Assembly (NCBI GenBank): GCA_017303505.1
Contig: JAFLCP010000063.1
Coordinates: 1-40,501 of the forward strand
DNA from: Planctomycetota bacterium
GTDB lineage: Bacteria; Planctomycetota; Planctomycetia; Pirellulales; Pirellulaceae
Reading direction: 5' to 3'
DNA length: 40,501 bases
Shown: positions 8,341-17,093 of the stretch, piece by piece
How the letters are laid out: each line of letters starts with the position of its first letter
Position numbering within the stretch: position 1 is the stretch's first letter
Translations under genes and position numbers: made by a program
The notes under the pieces: generated by a model
Told to the model about the DNA's origin: nothing
The model's database searches: none
What the model saw: only the letters and a program-made list of their open reading frames with translations

Positions 8341-9333
8341 TTATTGGGGGACGGATTTATATCCCTTGGGATGGCTACGGTGCCATTGCCAAGCGGTCTC
8401 AATGATAGGCTGAATGTCGATATATTTTGGATACCAATTCAGCGTTTTTTGAGCGCGAGAACTGTCGGCAATCAATTTTGCGGGGTCTCCGGGCCGGCGG
8501 GCCTCGATTTTGGCTGGAATTGGGTGCCCCGTTACCTGTCGGCAGGCTTCGAGAACCTCCAAAACGCTGTGTCCTTTGCCTGTCCCTAGGTTTAGCTGGA
8601 AATTGCAACCCGGTTCAAGTTTTTGCAAGGCGGCCAAATGGGCGGTTCCTAAGTCGTCCACATGGATATAGTCGCGGATGCAGGTGCCGTCAGGCGTCGG
8701 ATAGTCGGTACCATAGATGCCGATGTGGGATCGTTGACCCAGAGCCACTTGCAAAATGATGGGGATCAAGTGCGATTCCGGCTCATGATCTTCACCGATT
8801 CCGCCCAGAGGGCTGGCACCTGCTGCGTTAAAATAACGCAAGGCGGCACAACCAAAACCGTACGCTCGCGCATAATCGGTCAACGCTTTCTCGATGACCA
8901 GTTTCGAGAAGCCGTAAGGATTGATGGGGAGTTGTACGGTATCTTCGGTGATCGGAACGATTTCAGGTTGCCCGTAGGTCGCTGTGGTGCTGGAAAATAC
9001 AATTCGCCACACGCCCGCTTCTCGCATTGCTTCGAGCAATTCCAGTGTGGCGATGACGTTGTTGCGGTAGTACATCGCAGGATGTTCCATCGATTCGCCG
9101 ACGAGGGCAAATGCTGCGAAATGGACGACCGCTTCGATTCCATGTTCGCGGAATACGGAGACCAGTTTTTGTCGATCTTCCAGTTCGCCTTCAATAAGTT
9201 GATACCCGCGAGCGGCTTCGCGGTGCCCACGCGAAATGTTGTCATAAATCCAGATTTGGTGTCCTGCTTGATGAAGCAATCGGACGGTGTGAGAACCAAC
9301 ATATCCCGCCCCACCAATAACCAGAATCTTCAT
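8341..9333 (-). CDS. galE: UDP-glucose 4-epimerase
   Basis: A 330-aa short-chain dehydrogenase-type enzyme of the usual GalE length. It interconverts UDP-glucose and UDP-galactose with bound NAD and so supplies galactose for cell-surface polysaccharide and glycolipid. The NAD-binding GGAGYVG is at residues 7-13. The catalytic SSTTATYG region is at 114-121 and the YxxxK motif is Y140-GFS-K144. Typical GalE phrases follow, such as LRYFNAAGASP and GTCIRDYIHVDDL. GGAG lies upstream of the ATG at 9333. It is the first gene of a two-gene minus-strand unit with the acyltransferase. Confidence 0.95.
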   Translation of the reverse strand: MKILVIGGAGYVGSHTVRLLHQAGHQIWIYDNISRGHREAARGYQLIEGELEDRQKLVSVFREHGIEAVVHFAAFALVGESMEHPAMYYRNNVIATLELLEAMREAGVWRIVFSSTTATYGQPEIVPITEDTVQLPINPYGFSKLVIEKALTDYARAYGFGCAALRYFNAAGASPLGGIGEDHEPESHLIPIILQVALGQRSHIGIYGTDYPTPDGTCIRDYIHVDDLGTAHLAALQKLEPGCNFQLNLGTGKGHSVLEVLEACRQVTGHPIPAKIEARRPGDPAKLIADSSRAQKTLNWYPKYIDIQPIIETAWQWHRSHPKGYKSVPQ

Positions 9334-9523
9334 GGATAACTCCGCTGACCTTTAATGCCGCTATAATCGTAAAAGGCGTTACTGCCGTTAACTCATTCTC
9401 ATAGCGATCTCAATTCGACAGCTATCCGAATGATTTTATCGCACTTCCACACATCGAGGTGCGAACCTATTCTGTGAACCTTACGTCTCAACTTTGAGCT
9501 AGGCAAGGGCCGCCGACCCAGGT

Positions 9524-10516
9524 GTGTCCGAAAAGGTCCTTTCAACCTTCGAGCCAATCATGGGTATCAGCAAACTACGTCAGATCCGACAAGGAAAAGC
9601 AGCTCCTGAGGCTCCGAAATCGCAAACCTGTCGCGAATGGATCGACCGTTTCGTGAATTATTTGCGGACCGAATGCCATTTGGCTGAGAATAGCGTGGCC
9701 GCGTATCGACGCGACTTGGAACGCTTTGCGATTTGGATGAAGGCCAAACCGATTCAAGGACTAAAGATTGCCGACCTTACCGATTATGTGGGTTGGCTCG
9801 GCAAGCAATCTCTGGCCACATCCTCGGTATCGCGGCATGTGGTATCGACGCGGATGTTCTTCAAGTTCTTGCAACTAGAAGGTGCCATTGTTGATAACCC
9901 CGCCGAGTTGATTGCAACTCAAAAAATGTGGCAGCGTGTGCCGCATGTTCTCACGATAGGTGCCGTCGATCGCTTTCTGCGTGCACCTCAAGCGTATGAT
10001 GCCCACGGACTACGAGATAGGGCAATACTCGAATTGCTGTATGCCACGGGTTGCCGTGTTTCGGAAGTGAGTCGAATGTTGGTAGCCAATGTCCGCTTTT
10101 CCGAAGGCTTCTGCTTGTGCGAAGGTAAAGGTAGCAAGCAGAGAATGGTGCCGCTCGGAAAACGTGCACTCGAGGCCTTGGACGTTTACATGCGTCAAGT
10201 TCGACCTGTGCTCAGCAAGGGACGGAGTTTACAAGAAGTCCCTTGGTTGATTTTGTCGCGAAGTGGTCGCCCATTGCGACGCGAAGCGATTTGGGAATTA
10301 GTGAAACGCTATGCTCTACGAGCGGGCATCGATCCCGATATCAGCCCTCACACGCTTCGCCACAGTTTCGCCACACATTTGTTGGCAGGCGGAGCTGATT
10401 TGAGGCAGATCCAAGAGATGTTGGGACATGCCTCAATTCAGACGACACAGATCTACACACAGGTAGAAAGCTCAAGATTGCAGCGGGTTCACAAGCAATA
10501 TCACCCGCGTGCTTAA
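9524..10516 (+). CDS. xerD: Tyrosine recombinase XerD
   Basis: A 330-aa site-specific recombinase that resolves chromosome dimers at the dif site together with its XerC partner. The N-terminal SAM-like DNA-binding domain is at about 36-125 and the catalytic domain at about 140-325. All catalytic residues are visible: R178 (ATGCRVSE), K202 (GKGSK), H276 and R279 (PHTLRHSFATH), H302 (LGHASI) and the nucleophile Y311 (TTQIYTQV). The ending RVHKQYHPRA is XerD-like, not XerC-like. The start is uncertain: GTG at 9524 or ATG at 9560, neither with a clear ribosome site. About 20-30 extra residues precede the usual start of the domain. It is convergent with exbD, two bases apart. No att sites or phage genes are near, so it is a housekeeping gene. 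Confidence 0.92.
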   Translation: MSEKVLSTFEPIMGISKLRQIRQGKAAPEAPKSQTCREWIDRFVNYLRTECHLAENSVAAYRRDLERFAIWMKAKPIQGLKIADLTDYVGWLGKQSLATSSVSRHVVSTRMFFKFLQLEGAIVDNPAELIATQKMWQRVPHVLTIGAVDRFLRAPQAYDAHGLRDRAILELLYATGCRVSEVSRMLVANVRFSEGFCLCEGKGSKQRMVPLGKRALEALDVYMRQVRPVLSKGRSLQEVPWLILSRSGRPLRREAIWELVKRYALRAGIDPDISPHTLRHSFATHLLAGGADLRQIQEMLGHASIQTTQIYTQVESSRLQRVHKQYHPRA

Positions 10517-10517
10517 A

Positions 10518-10539
10518 CCTACTCGCCTTTGCGGGTAGG
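10518..10539. terminator. Hairpin between convergent xerD and exbD
   Basis: CCTACTCGC (10518-10526) and GCGGGTAGG (10531-10539) form a 9-bp stem with one G-T pair and a four-base CTTT loop, directly after the xerD stop. It overlaps the last codons of the convergent exbD gene. It could end transcription in both directions. There is no strong T run on the plus side. Confidence 0.5.
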
Positions 10540-11004
10540 GGCGAATTTAATCTTCTCGACCAAGCGAATGATGTCATCTCCTTGACGTTGGCCGGTAACT
10601 GCCGTGATGGCTTGGATCACATGTTCGTACCGCAGGTTGTAGTCCAAGTCGATCTCGACTTCGGGCGAATCTTCACCTTGCGGTCCATCGGTTCCACCAA
10701 CATACGATAGGATGTATTGATTCAAGGCGTTGAAATCTTGACCAAACGAATTGTCGTTCAAAATGATTTCAGCAATTCGCCCATTTCCATCCGCTCGCAA
10801 CCGCAGGTTGAGTGGAAGGCTGGTTTGTTCTTGTGGAGCGGCTGCGGTCCCGGGTTGTGGCATGCGAACATTAAAGTCGCCTTCTTGCACGCTAATCTTA
10901 AAAGTCATCACGAAAAAGATCAGCAGCAAGAAGACCACATCGATCATCGATGTCATCTGCAGCTCGGCTTTATCTTCAGTGTGATTATGTTTGCGAATCT
11001 TCAT
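10519..11004 (-). CDS. ExbD/TolR-type biopolymer transport protein (second copy)
   Basis: A 161-aa protein with the ExbD plan: a short cytoplasmic start, one membrane helix (about residues 22-38) and a periplasmic domain of about 115 residues. The proton-carrying Asp is D22 in LQMTSMIDVVFLLLIFF, as in E. coli ExbD D25 and TolR D23. ExbD works with ExbB to turn the proton gradient into movement of a periplasmic partner. It is the last gene of the operon, 25 bp after the first exbD. Its periplasmic part carries a 20-residue Pro/Gln-rich linker (MPQPGTAAAPQEQTSLPL) and differs clearly from the first copy, so the two may form a heterodimer. No tonB, tolA or pal gene is in the window. Confidence 0.9.
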   Translation of the reverse strand: MKIRKHNHTEDKAELQMTSMIDVVFLLLIFFVMTFKISVQEGDFNVRMPQPGTAAAPQEQTSLPLNLRLRADGNGRIAEIILNDNSFGQDFNALNQYILSYVGGTDGPQGEDSPEVEIDLDYNLRYEHVIQAITAVTGQRQGDDIIRLVEKIKFAPTRKGE

Positions 11005-11029
11005 TGGGATTCGAGCTCGCCTCTATGGA

Positions 11030-11467
11030 TTATCTGGGTTCTTCTTTGACGCGAAGTGCGAATTTCTCAAAACCCATCGCCTGGCACTTTTCGATGAGAT
11101 CTTGGACACGACCGCCAGCGACATCGCGATGGCCACGGATCACAATGTTCGCATCAGCGGCTGTCTTCTTTTCTAAACGCAGCACTTCTAATTCACGGCC
11201 GAGCAAGGGGCGAATACCTTCCACCCCTGTTTCGTCACCTCCGACAATCACAGTGCCTTCGGAGGTGAGATGGATCACAATCGGAAATTCCAGCTTATCT
11301 TCAGCCGGCTTAGCAAGCTGGCTGTCGGGCAGTTGGACACGATCGTTTTGTTCGCTTTGCGAAAAATTGATCAACACCATGAAGAACGCGATCAACTGGA
11401 AGACCATGTCGATCATAGGTGTTAGATCAGCTTCCGCTTTCGCTTGATTGTGCGATTTGATCTTCAT
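11030..11467 (-). CDS. ExbD/TolR-type biopolymer transport protein (first copy)
   Basis: A 145-aa ExbD-like protein. The membrane helix carries the conserved Asp (D20) in ADLTPMIDMVFQLIAFF, followed by a periplasmic domain with the usual beta-alpha pattern (FPIVIHLTSEGTVIVGG, ANIVIRGHRDVAGGRVQDLIEKC). It starts seven bases after the exbB stop, so the two are surely co-translated. The N-termini of both ExbD copies are similar (MKIKSHNQ, MKIRKHNH), which suggests duplication followed by divergence of the periplasmic halves. Confidence 0.92.
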   Translation of the reverse strand: MKIKSHNQAKAEADLTPMIDMVFQLIAFFMVLINFSQSEQNDRVQLPDSQLAKPAEDKLEFPIVIHLTSEGTVIVGGDETGVEGIRPLLGRELEVLRLEKKTAADANIVIRGHRDVAGGRVQDLIEKCQAMGFEKFALRVKEEPR

Positions 11468-11474
11468 AGGACGA

Positions 11475-12311
11475 TTACTTCTTGTTTTCGAAACGACCGA
11501 TAATGCGTTCGCTCGCCACGCCTACTTCGAGTACCAACCGTTGTTGACGGTTGCGCAGGATGTTGAAGATAGCGATAGCTGGAATGGCGATGATTAGACC
11601 AACGAGCGTTGTGAACAAAGCCGTGGAAATACCAGCGGCCAATTCGGCAGGCTTCGGTGTCGAGTTGTTGCTTGCAATAACTTCGAACGACGCGATCATC
11701 CCTTGCACCGTACCAAGTAGTCCCACCATCGGGCTAACGTTTCCGATCAAAGCGATGTAGCTGAGACGGTGGTCAAGTTTCATCGTTTCTTCTTCGCCCA
11801 CTTCCTGCATGCCCTCGATGGCTTTGGCATAACCACGGTCTAGTCGGCTAAAGCCAGCGGTGAGAACCTGTCCGAGGAAGGATTCGTCATTGGCGGCTAA
11901 TTCGGCAGCACCTTGCACGTTGCCGCTATCGAGATTCTCTTCAACTGCTTGAATCAAGTCGGGTGGGCAAACGTTATCGCGTCGTGAGGTCAACAGAGCC
12001 ATCACCACAAGTCCGAGGAAGGTGAACGATAAGCCAAGGAACGCGAGCGAGTAGCTCAATCCCAGCGATTCGTAGGTCCATAACAGGACGTTCTTCTTAC
12101 TGGCTGGTTTAGGGGCTTCGGCAGGTTTGGCTGCAGGCGCTGCTGCGTCAGCTGCTGGAGCGTCGGCGGCCGGTGCATCCGCAGCAGGAGCATCTGCGGC
12201 TGCATCTTCTTGAGCTCGCAAGGCAGTAGTGTTCAGCGTGGTAGTCCCAATCAACAATAAGGCGAAGCTTACGACTAGCTTGACCGTGAACTTGTTTACC
12301 AAAGTGAGCAT
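11475..12311 (-). CDS. ExbB/TolQ/MotA-family proton channel with exported N-terminus
   Basis: A 278-aa subunit of an ExbB-ExbD type proton-driven motor. Unlike E. coli ExbB, it begins with a signal peptide (residues 1-33, ending LRAQ) and an Ala/Asp/Pro-rich linker (about 35-75) built from four APAAD-type repeats. Three membrane helices follow, at about 83-107, 183-210 and 224-250. The family signatures are present: IALIGNVSPMVGLLGTVQGM and AAGISTALFTTLVGLIIAIPA. GGAG precedes the ATG. There is a 104-bp gap to the TPR gene upstream, which may hold its own promoter. Planctomycetes often have this long N-terminal extension on ExbB. The cargo or partner of the motor cannot be read from the sequence. 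Confidence 0.92.
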   Translation of the reverse strand: MLTLVNKFTVKLVVSFALLLIGTTTLNTTALRAQEDAAADAPAADAPAADAPAADAAAPAAKPAEAPKPASKKNVLLWTYESLGLSYSLAFLGLSFTFLGLVVMALLTSRRDNVCPPDLIQAVEENLDSGNVQGAAELAANDESFLGQVLTAGFSRLDRGYAKAIEGMQEVGEEETMKLDHRLSYIALIGNVSPMVGLLGTVQGMIASFEVIASNNSTPKPAELAAGISTALFTTLVGLIIAIPAIAIFNILRNRQQRLVLEVGVASERIIGRFENKK

Positions 12312-12415
12312 GAGGCTCTCCGAATCTGGATGGATAAGCGTGTTTGAAGTGGTTGAGTTGTACGAAATGGAATCGTGTTGCTGAACGATGTTCTCAGCAA
12401 CACATTAAAGGCACA

Positions 12416-13504
12416 TTACTGTTTCGTGGCCCACACGGAACCCGCATAGGTTGTGGTTAACCGTGCCCGAGCGTCGGTTGCTTGTTGAGTGTAATTGAGC
12501 GAGGGCAATAATACACTTAAATGATACAATGCTTCCGCGTGGTTTTCAGCATCGCCTGCGAATAATAGATCGGTATGTAGATAAGCCAAGATGGCTTCGC
12601 TGGTTTTACCGAGTTTTTGGTAGCAAGCTCCTTGCAGGTTGTACAGTTTGCCGAAAAGTTCGATGTCTGTTGAATCGCCTTTCGCAATCCATTCATTCAC
12701 GGATGTCAAAGCACCTTGTGCATCACCTTCGGCCAATTTGCATTGAGCAAGAGCGACTTCGGCGAGTTGCTTGATTCGCACTTCTTTAGGGTTTGTGGCT
12801 GAGATGCCTTGGAGTTCGGTGAATAGAGGCTTAGCTTCGGCGGGCTTGTTTTGAATCAAGAGAGTTAAAGCTTCTTGGTATTTACCTTGGTTTTTGACTT
12901 CTGCAAACGCGGATTCATTCAAGCGTTTGTAGAAATTCTGTGCAGCATCATAACGAGCCATTGAGCCCGCGAGCTGGCCCAATAGCTGCGACACTTCCCA
13001 GTAGTGATAACTGTTGGGATTGTCTTTGTCGTAAGCAACCAACGCTTTCACTGCAGCAGCTTTATCCCCTTTACCTTGAAGGGCCAGTCTGCCATCACAA
13101 TAAGCGAGATAAAACGCTAGATCGCGTTTGGCGTTATCGTTCTTGATGGTCGCTGCATCAACCTTCTTCAATTCATCGCGAGCTTGTTCGAATTGACCTT
13201 GTCGCGTTAAGTCGCGAGCTCGCCCCATGATGGTTGGCTCGTCTTCAAACTGAATGCGATTGATTTCGTTGACGGGAATATTCTGCGGTTCGCCGCGAAC
13301 CTCAATCGTGACGTTGTCGCGATCAAGTTTCGTGATGATACCCGACAGCGTGGCTCCTTTTTCCTGAACCAAGCGATCTTGGGCGGAAAGCGAAGATGGG
13401 GTTACAAACATTGAAGTTGCAAAGCCAGCAACAGCCACAAAACTGAAAACAAATCGATTCATGGGACGCTTAATGGTTTGGAGGTTTCGATGGGGATGGT
13501 TCAT
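12416..13504 (-). CDS. Exported TPR protein with N-terminal SH3/Sm-like domain
   Basis: A 362-aa protein. The start at 13504 overlaps the stop of the gene upstream by four bases (ATGA), which points to coupled translation; a second Met at residue 15 (MNRFVFSFVAVAGF) could also start the signal peptide. The signal ends near SLSAQ (about residue 42). Then comes a small beta domain (GATLSGIITKLDRDNVTIEV to IPVNEINRIQFEDEP, about 50-95), like the SH3/Sm-like domains at the start of many planctomycete envelope proteins. About six TPR-like helical pairs follow (QFEQARDELKKVDAA and others). It is probably periplasmic and a likely partner of the ExbB-ExbD motor encoded next. Confidence 0.8.
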   Translation of the reverse strand: MNHPHRNLQTIKRPMNRFVFSFVAVAGFATSMFVTPSSLSAQDRLVQEKGATLSGIITKLDRDNVTIEVRGEPQNIPVNEINRIQFEDEPTIMGRARDLTRQGQFEQARDELKKVDAATIKNDNAKRDLAFYLAYCDGRLALQGKGDKAAAVKALVAYDKDNPNSYHYWEVSQLLGQLAGSMARYDAAQNFYKRLNESAFAEVKNQGKYQEALTLLIQNKPAEAKPLFTELQGISATNPKEVRIKQLAEVALAQCKLAEGDAQGALTSVNEWIAKGDSTDIELFGKLYNLQGACYQKLGKTSEAILAYLHTDLLFAGDAENHAEALYHLSVLLPSLNYTQQATDARARLTTTYAGSVWATKQ

Positions 13505-16500
13505 TTGGAGCTTAATCCTTTCAGTCCAACCACGTTTTGCTTGAGTTCTCGTTGTAAATCGCGGGTCAATTTATCAAATTGCGCCGTGTAGGCTGGGCCA
13601 CCAAGTTCAGGATAAAGCTTTAAGGTTTGGGTGATATCGGTCAACGCGCGTTGCAACAATTTGGTTTTGCTCTCTGCTGCTTTGTCGAGCATGGCTTGAG
13701 AGTAGCGGCAGCGAGCCAATTCTAGTCTTGCTTCAAAGAAAGTATCTACGAGATTGGCTTTGCCTGAAGTTAACTGGGAAATACGGCCCCAACCCCATAT
13801 CGTATTCTGTTTCGTTTTTGAGTTAGGAAGATAACCGTTGACGGCTTTGGTCAACATTTCTGAAGACTTGCCGGTGCCGGACGCTTGCAGCATACGAGCC
13901 GCTTCCACTTGCACATCCAGCATCATCGGGTTCTGCTTCAAGATCTCTTCGATCAATTTGAGGGCTTCATCGTATTGACCTTTTACTTGGTAGGCTTGTG
14001 CAGAAACGAAGCGTACTTTTGTGGCCATTTCGGGAGTGACGCCCGCGTCAGTGCGAAGGCTGTCGAGTGTCTTGATGGCATCATCGGCAAGTTTCTGAAC
14101 TGCACCACTTGATGAGGGACTATTACCTTTAACGGCCTTGGCGATGCCGCTCAATGTTTGTCCAACCCAGAAACGCGTTGCAGGATCTTTGGTAGCATCG
14201 CGCAGTTGGGTCAACACAACGGCGATACCACTAGCTAAGCGTTCGCGAGCGGCAGGATCAGGCGCAGCTTCCAATTGTTGTTGCAAATCGCGAGCGAGTT
14301 TGTAGAACGCTGCTGCGAGTTTCTTCTGGCCTTCTTCGTCGTCACCTGCAATCGAGCGCAACTTTTCCATGGTGCTTTTGACTCGATCAAGAGCACTGGC
14401 ATCGGTTTGGTTCGCCAGCTGACCGATGTAAATTTGCAGGGCAACTTGGTTGGCACGCAGGGCAGTGGTCCCTTCGCTTCCTAAAGCAGGATTCGCATCC
14501 AATAGAGGAAGTGGGCCCTTTTCAGCGTTGACCAGCAAAGCGGCAGCATCTTCCGTTTTGCCATCGAGCATCCAGAGGTTGATCAATGCGATAGCAGCCT
14601 CGACCGAGACTAGATCGGCCTGTTCGGGTGCCACTCCATCGATCACACCTTCGCGAAGTGTATCGAGGGCAAATTGACGCGACGCAGCCAGGGAGGTGTC
14701 TGCAGCGTTATCACCTGCGGCTCGCAACCGTTTGTTGTAATCATCCCACAGGCTCAGGCCTAACTGTCGACGAAGTTTCGAACCGCCAGCAGTTGTGTTG
14801 GGTACCATCCCAACATAACCTTTGGCTTTTTCCAAATCGCCTGCAATCAAAGTCAATTGAACCAATAGATTTGCAGCTTTTTGTGATTCTTCGGCTGCGG
14901 GCCAAGTCTTTAGCAAATATTCGGCTAAGCTTTGCAATTGGCCAAAGATGAATTCCTTTTGCTCGGGCTTAGCATCGGTCAGCATGCGTTGATAGGCGTT
15001 GAGACAGATCATGCCCGCTTGCAATCCCCAATTTTCACCTGCTGATGACTTGGTGGTAAAGCCCGAAACTGCCGCTGATTCGAACAGTCGATCTTGTCTC
15101 AGTAATGCATAGGAGAGCAGATAGCGTGCTTCTTGTAGTTGGCCACGATTGTCTTCGGGGCCATAGAGAGTCAGTGCCTTTGAAAGCAGATCGCTCACTT
15201 CTTTCATGCCGGTGGTGGTTTCGGCTTGTGTCGCGGTGATCTGGGCTTCCAGTTTTTGTTTTTCTGCGGCATCTTGAGTGCCGGCGATTTGTTGACGCAA
15301 GATTTCGATGGTCAATCCAACCGACTCGATATCAGATAATCTTGTTTTGGCCGCAGTCAGCGCTTCACCGAATGTTTTGACAGGTTTGGTGTCTGCGACA
15401 GGAGCAGCTGCTTCCACACCGATACCTGCCAACAGACTGCGGGCTCGATCTTGGTGATCACCGTTAATTCGCACAGTGCTTTGCAATAAGCGTCGTGCAT
15501 CATCTTCTAAATTCTTGGTGGCTGTCGCTCCGCCTCCCGTCTCTCGCAATTTTTTCGCTTGCAAGATTTGAGCATTGGCGAGTTCAATCTTCAATTCAAG
15601 CCAATCGACTTCTTGAGCCTCTGTGGGCTTCATTTTATCGACCCACGGCGCGCCGGCAGCAATGGCCTCTTCGAATTTGGCTTGCCCCGGATCGCTTTTC
15701 ATTCGAATCAATTCGGTGACGGCGCGAGTCTTCAAACTTCGCATCGCATCGGGGACTTCGACGATGTCCGCGATACGCTGAAATGAATCCATGGCCTCCG
15801 GCAGTTTGCCCAACACCTTTTGTATCTGTCCGCGGTATAGCAATGCTAGATTGCGGATACCATCGGCGCGGGTGTCGTTGAGATAAATTTTGGTGAAAGC
15901 TGCTTCGGTTTCTGCTTGTTCCTTTTTGAACTCTTCACTGTCGGCAGCCAAACAATCAGCAGCTCGCTTTTTCGCATAAACCGCTAGAAGCTGGGCTTGT
16001 GCGTATTCACCTCTCAATTGATCGCGCATCTCAAGTTTGGCCGTTTCGCCATCGCCGACTTTGGCTCCCTTGAGTTCATTGAGAATAGGAGTTAGTTCAG
16101 TGAGCGTTGAATCGAACAGTTCACGAGCGCGACGGAAAAAATCGCCCGCCACTTTGAGCTTCGCGTCGTCCCGAGGATTTTTGTTGCCCAACAGAAAATT
16201 CTTCTCGCCTTGTGATAACATCAAATTACCCAAGCCAAGCTTGGCTTCACCGCGTCGAGGGTGAGTGGGTTGTTTGGCAAGAAAGTCGTTGAACGCTGTT
16301 TCGGCTTCGCTGAGTCGTGCAGCTCGCAAATCAGCTGTCCGCTGGAAAATCGAAGACTGCTGAAGCAATAGAGCCCGCTCGAGAGGAATAGCGGCGACCT
16401 CGGCTTCGGTCAGTGTTCCCGCCGCGTTTTGTTGCTCGAGATAAACGATGGCTAAATCAAAAAGTCGCTCGTCCTTCAAGCGTTCCATAAACCGCTTGAA

Positions 16501-16662
16501 CGGTTCTTCAGCGCGTACAAGCGTACCACCGAAAACCGTCGAGCAGCCAACGCACAATAGAACACACAGTTTTCGCAATCTATAGTTCCATGTCGCCATA
16601 GATGTATCGTTCGAAAATGGTTTCCCAAAGGCATCAACTTGGTGTGACCCGAAACGGTCCAT
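13501..16662 (-). CDS. Giant exported TPR protein
   Basis: A 1053-aa protein, first gene of the operon. I chose the ATG at 16662 because TTAGGAG lies eight bases upstream. A cytoplasmic leader of about 28 residues is followed by a hydrophobic signal segment (LRKLCVLLCVGCSTVFGGTLVRA, ending about 51), so the bulk should be periplasmic. Nearly all the rest is helical, with many TPR-like pairs (for example LAIVYLEQQ, AETAFNDFLAKQPTHPRRGEA, DEALKLIEEILKQNPMML) and a Glu/Lys/Gln-rich central part. Giant TPR solenoids bind other proteins. The same-strand neighbours exbB-exbD-exbD make it a likely partner of a proton-driven envelope machine. No catalytic motif is seen. Confidence 0.85.
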   Translation of the reverse strand: MDRFGSHQVDAFGKPFSNDTSMATWNYRLRKLCVLLCVGCSTVFGGTLVRAEEPFKRFMERLKDERLFDLAIVYLEQQNAAGTLTEAEVAAIPLERALLLQQSSIFQRTADLRAARLSEAETAFNDFLAKQPTHPRRGEAKLGLGNLMLSQGEKNFLLGNKNPRDDAKLKVAGDFFRRARELFDSTLTELTPILNELKGAKVGDGETAKLEMRDQLRGEYAQAQLLAVYAKKRAADCLAADSEEFKKEQAETEAAFTKIYLNDTRADGIRNLALLYRGQIQKVLGKLPEAMDSFQRIADIVEVPDAMRSLKTRAVTELIRMKSDPGQAKFEEAIAAGAPWVDKMKPTEAQEVDWLELKIELANAQILQAKKLRETGGGATATKNLEDDARRLLQSTVRINGDHQDRARSLLAGIGVEAAAPVADTKPVKTFGEALTAAKTRLSDIESVGLTIEILRQQIAGTQDAAEKQKLEAQITATQAETTTGMKEVSDLLSKALTLYGPEDNRGQLQEARYLLSYALLRQDRLFESAAVSGFTTKSSAGENWGLQAGMICLNAYQRMLTDAKPEQKEFIFGQLQSLAEYLLKTWPAAEESQKAANLLVQLTLIAGDLEKAKGYVGMVPNTTAGGSKLRRQLGLSLWDDYNKRLRAAGDNAADTSLAASRQFALDTLREGVIDGVAPEQADLVSVEAAIALINLWMLDGKTEDAAALLVNAEKGPLPLLDANPALGSEGTTALRANQVALQIYIGQLANQTDASALDRVKSTMEKLRSIAGDDEEGQKKLAAAFYKLARDLQQQLEAAPDPAARERLASGIAVVLTQLRDATKDPATRFWVGQTLSGIAKAVKGNSPSSSGAVQKLADDAIKTLDSLRTDAGVTPEMATKVRFVSAQAYQVKGQYDEALKLIEEILKQNPMMLDVQVEAARMLQASGTGKSSEMLTKAVNGYLPNSKTKQNTIWGWGRISQLTSGKANLVDTFFEARLELARCRYSQAMLDKAAESKTKLLQRALTDITQTLKLYPELGGPAYTAQFDKLTRDLQRELKQNVVGLKGLSSK

Positions 16663-17093
16663 CCATTATTCTCCTAATTGGCTGCGGACAATAAATCTCT
16701 CGTCGCTCAACCGCTGGCTGGATTCTAACAATAGAATCGGGAGACAGATTAAAAGCTGAGGAGAGAAAGATTTAGAGGCAAACCGCCCTACACGGTAATT
16801 GAATCGATTGGTTTTGGGATGAGTATATCGCTTTCGCGATGAGAAGTCGCGAAGAGTCGGTTAGAATAAGGAAATCGTTCTATCGACTCTATCTTCACGA
16901 TATAAAGCGAACGACGACATAGCAAGTAAGCGCTTTGAAAACGGAAACGGACTTCCTCAAGTTGCAAAAAGTTCAGAGTAACCACACATTTCCAGGGATA
17001 CTGGGCAATAATCCAGGGAAAATGGCTGTAAATCGAAGACTGAGCTAGGAAAGAAGATTTGCGGTCCCAATCAATCTGTAAGGAATGTATCGA
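16663..17093. other. Divergent intergenic region, no gene seen
   Basis: This 431-bp stretch separates the TPR/ExbB operon (leftward) from the 940-aa protein gene (rightward) and must hold both promoters. I could not pick convincing -35/-10 pairs. One inverted repeat is visible: TTCGCGA (16833-16839) and TCGCGAA (16847-16853), a 7-bp stem with a 7-base spacer, which could be an operator. A minus-strand open frame here (16788-17138) has no domain-like content and is not supported. Confidence 0.5.

Noticed and set aside
8662-9339. A 225-codon open frame on the plus strand opposite galE
   Set aside because: It lies wholly on the reverse of a clear galE gene and has no domain-like sequence; such shadows are common here.
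9524-10516. XerD-type recombinase as a sign of an integrated element
   Set aside because: It has the housekeeping XerD length and ending, and no tRNA, att repeats or phage genes are near.
10950-11447. A 165-codon plus-strand frame across both exbD genes
   Set aside because: It is antisense to two certain genes and crosses their junction; the Ser/Thr/Arg-rich product has no recognisable pattern.
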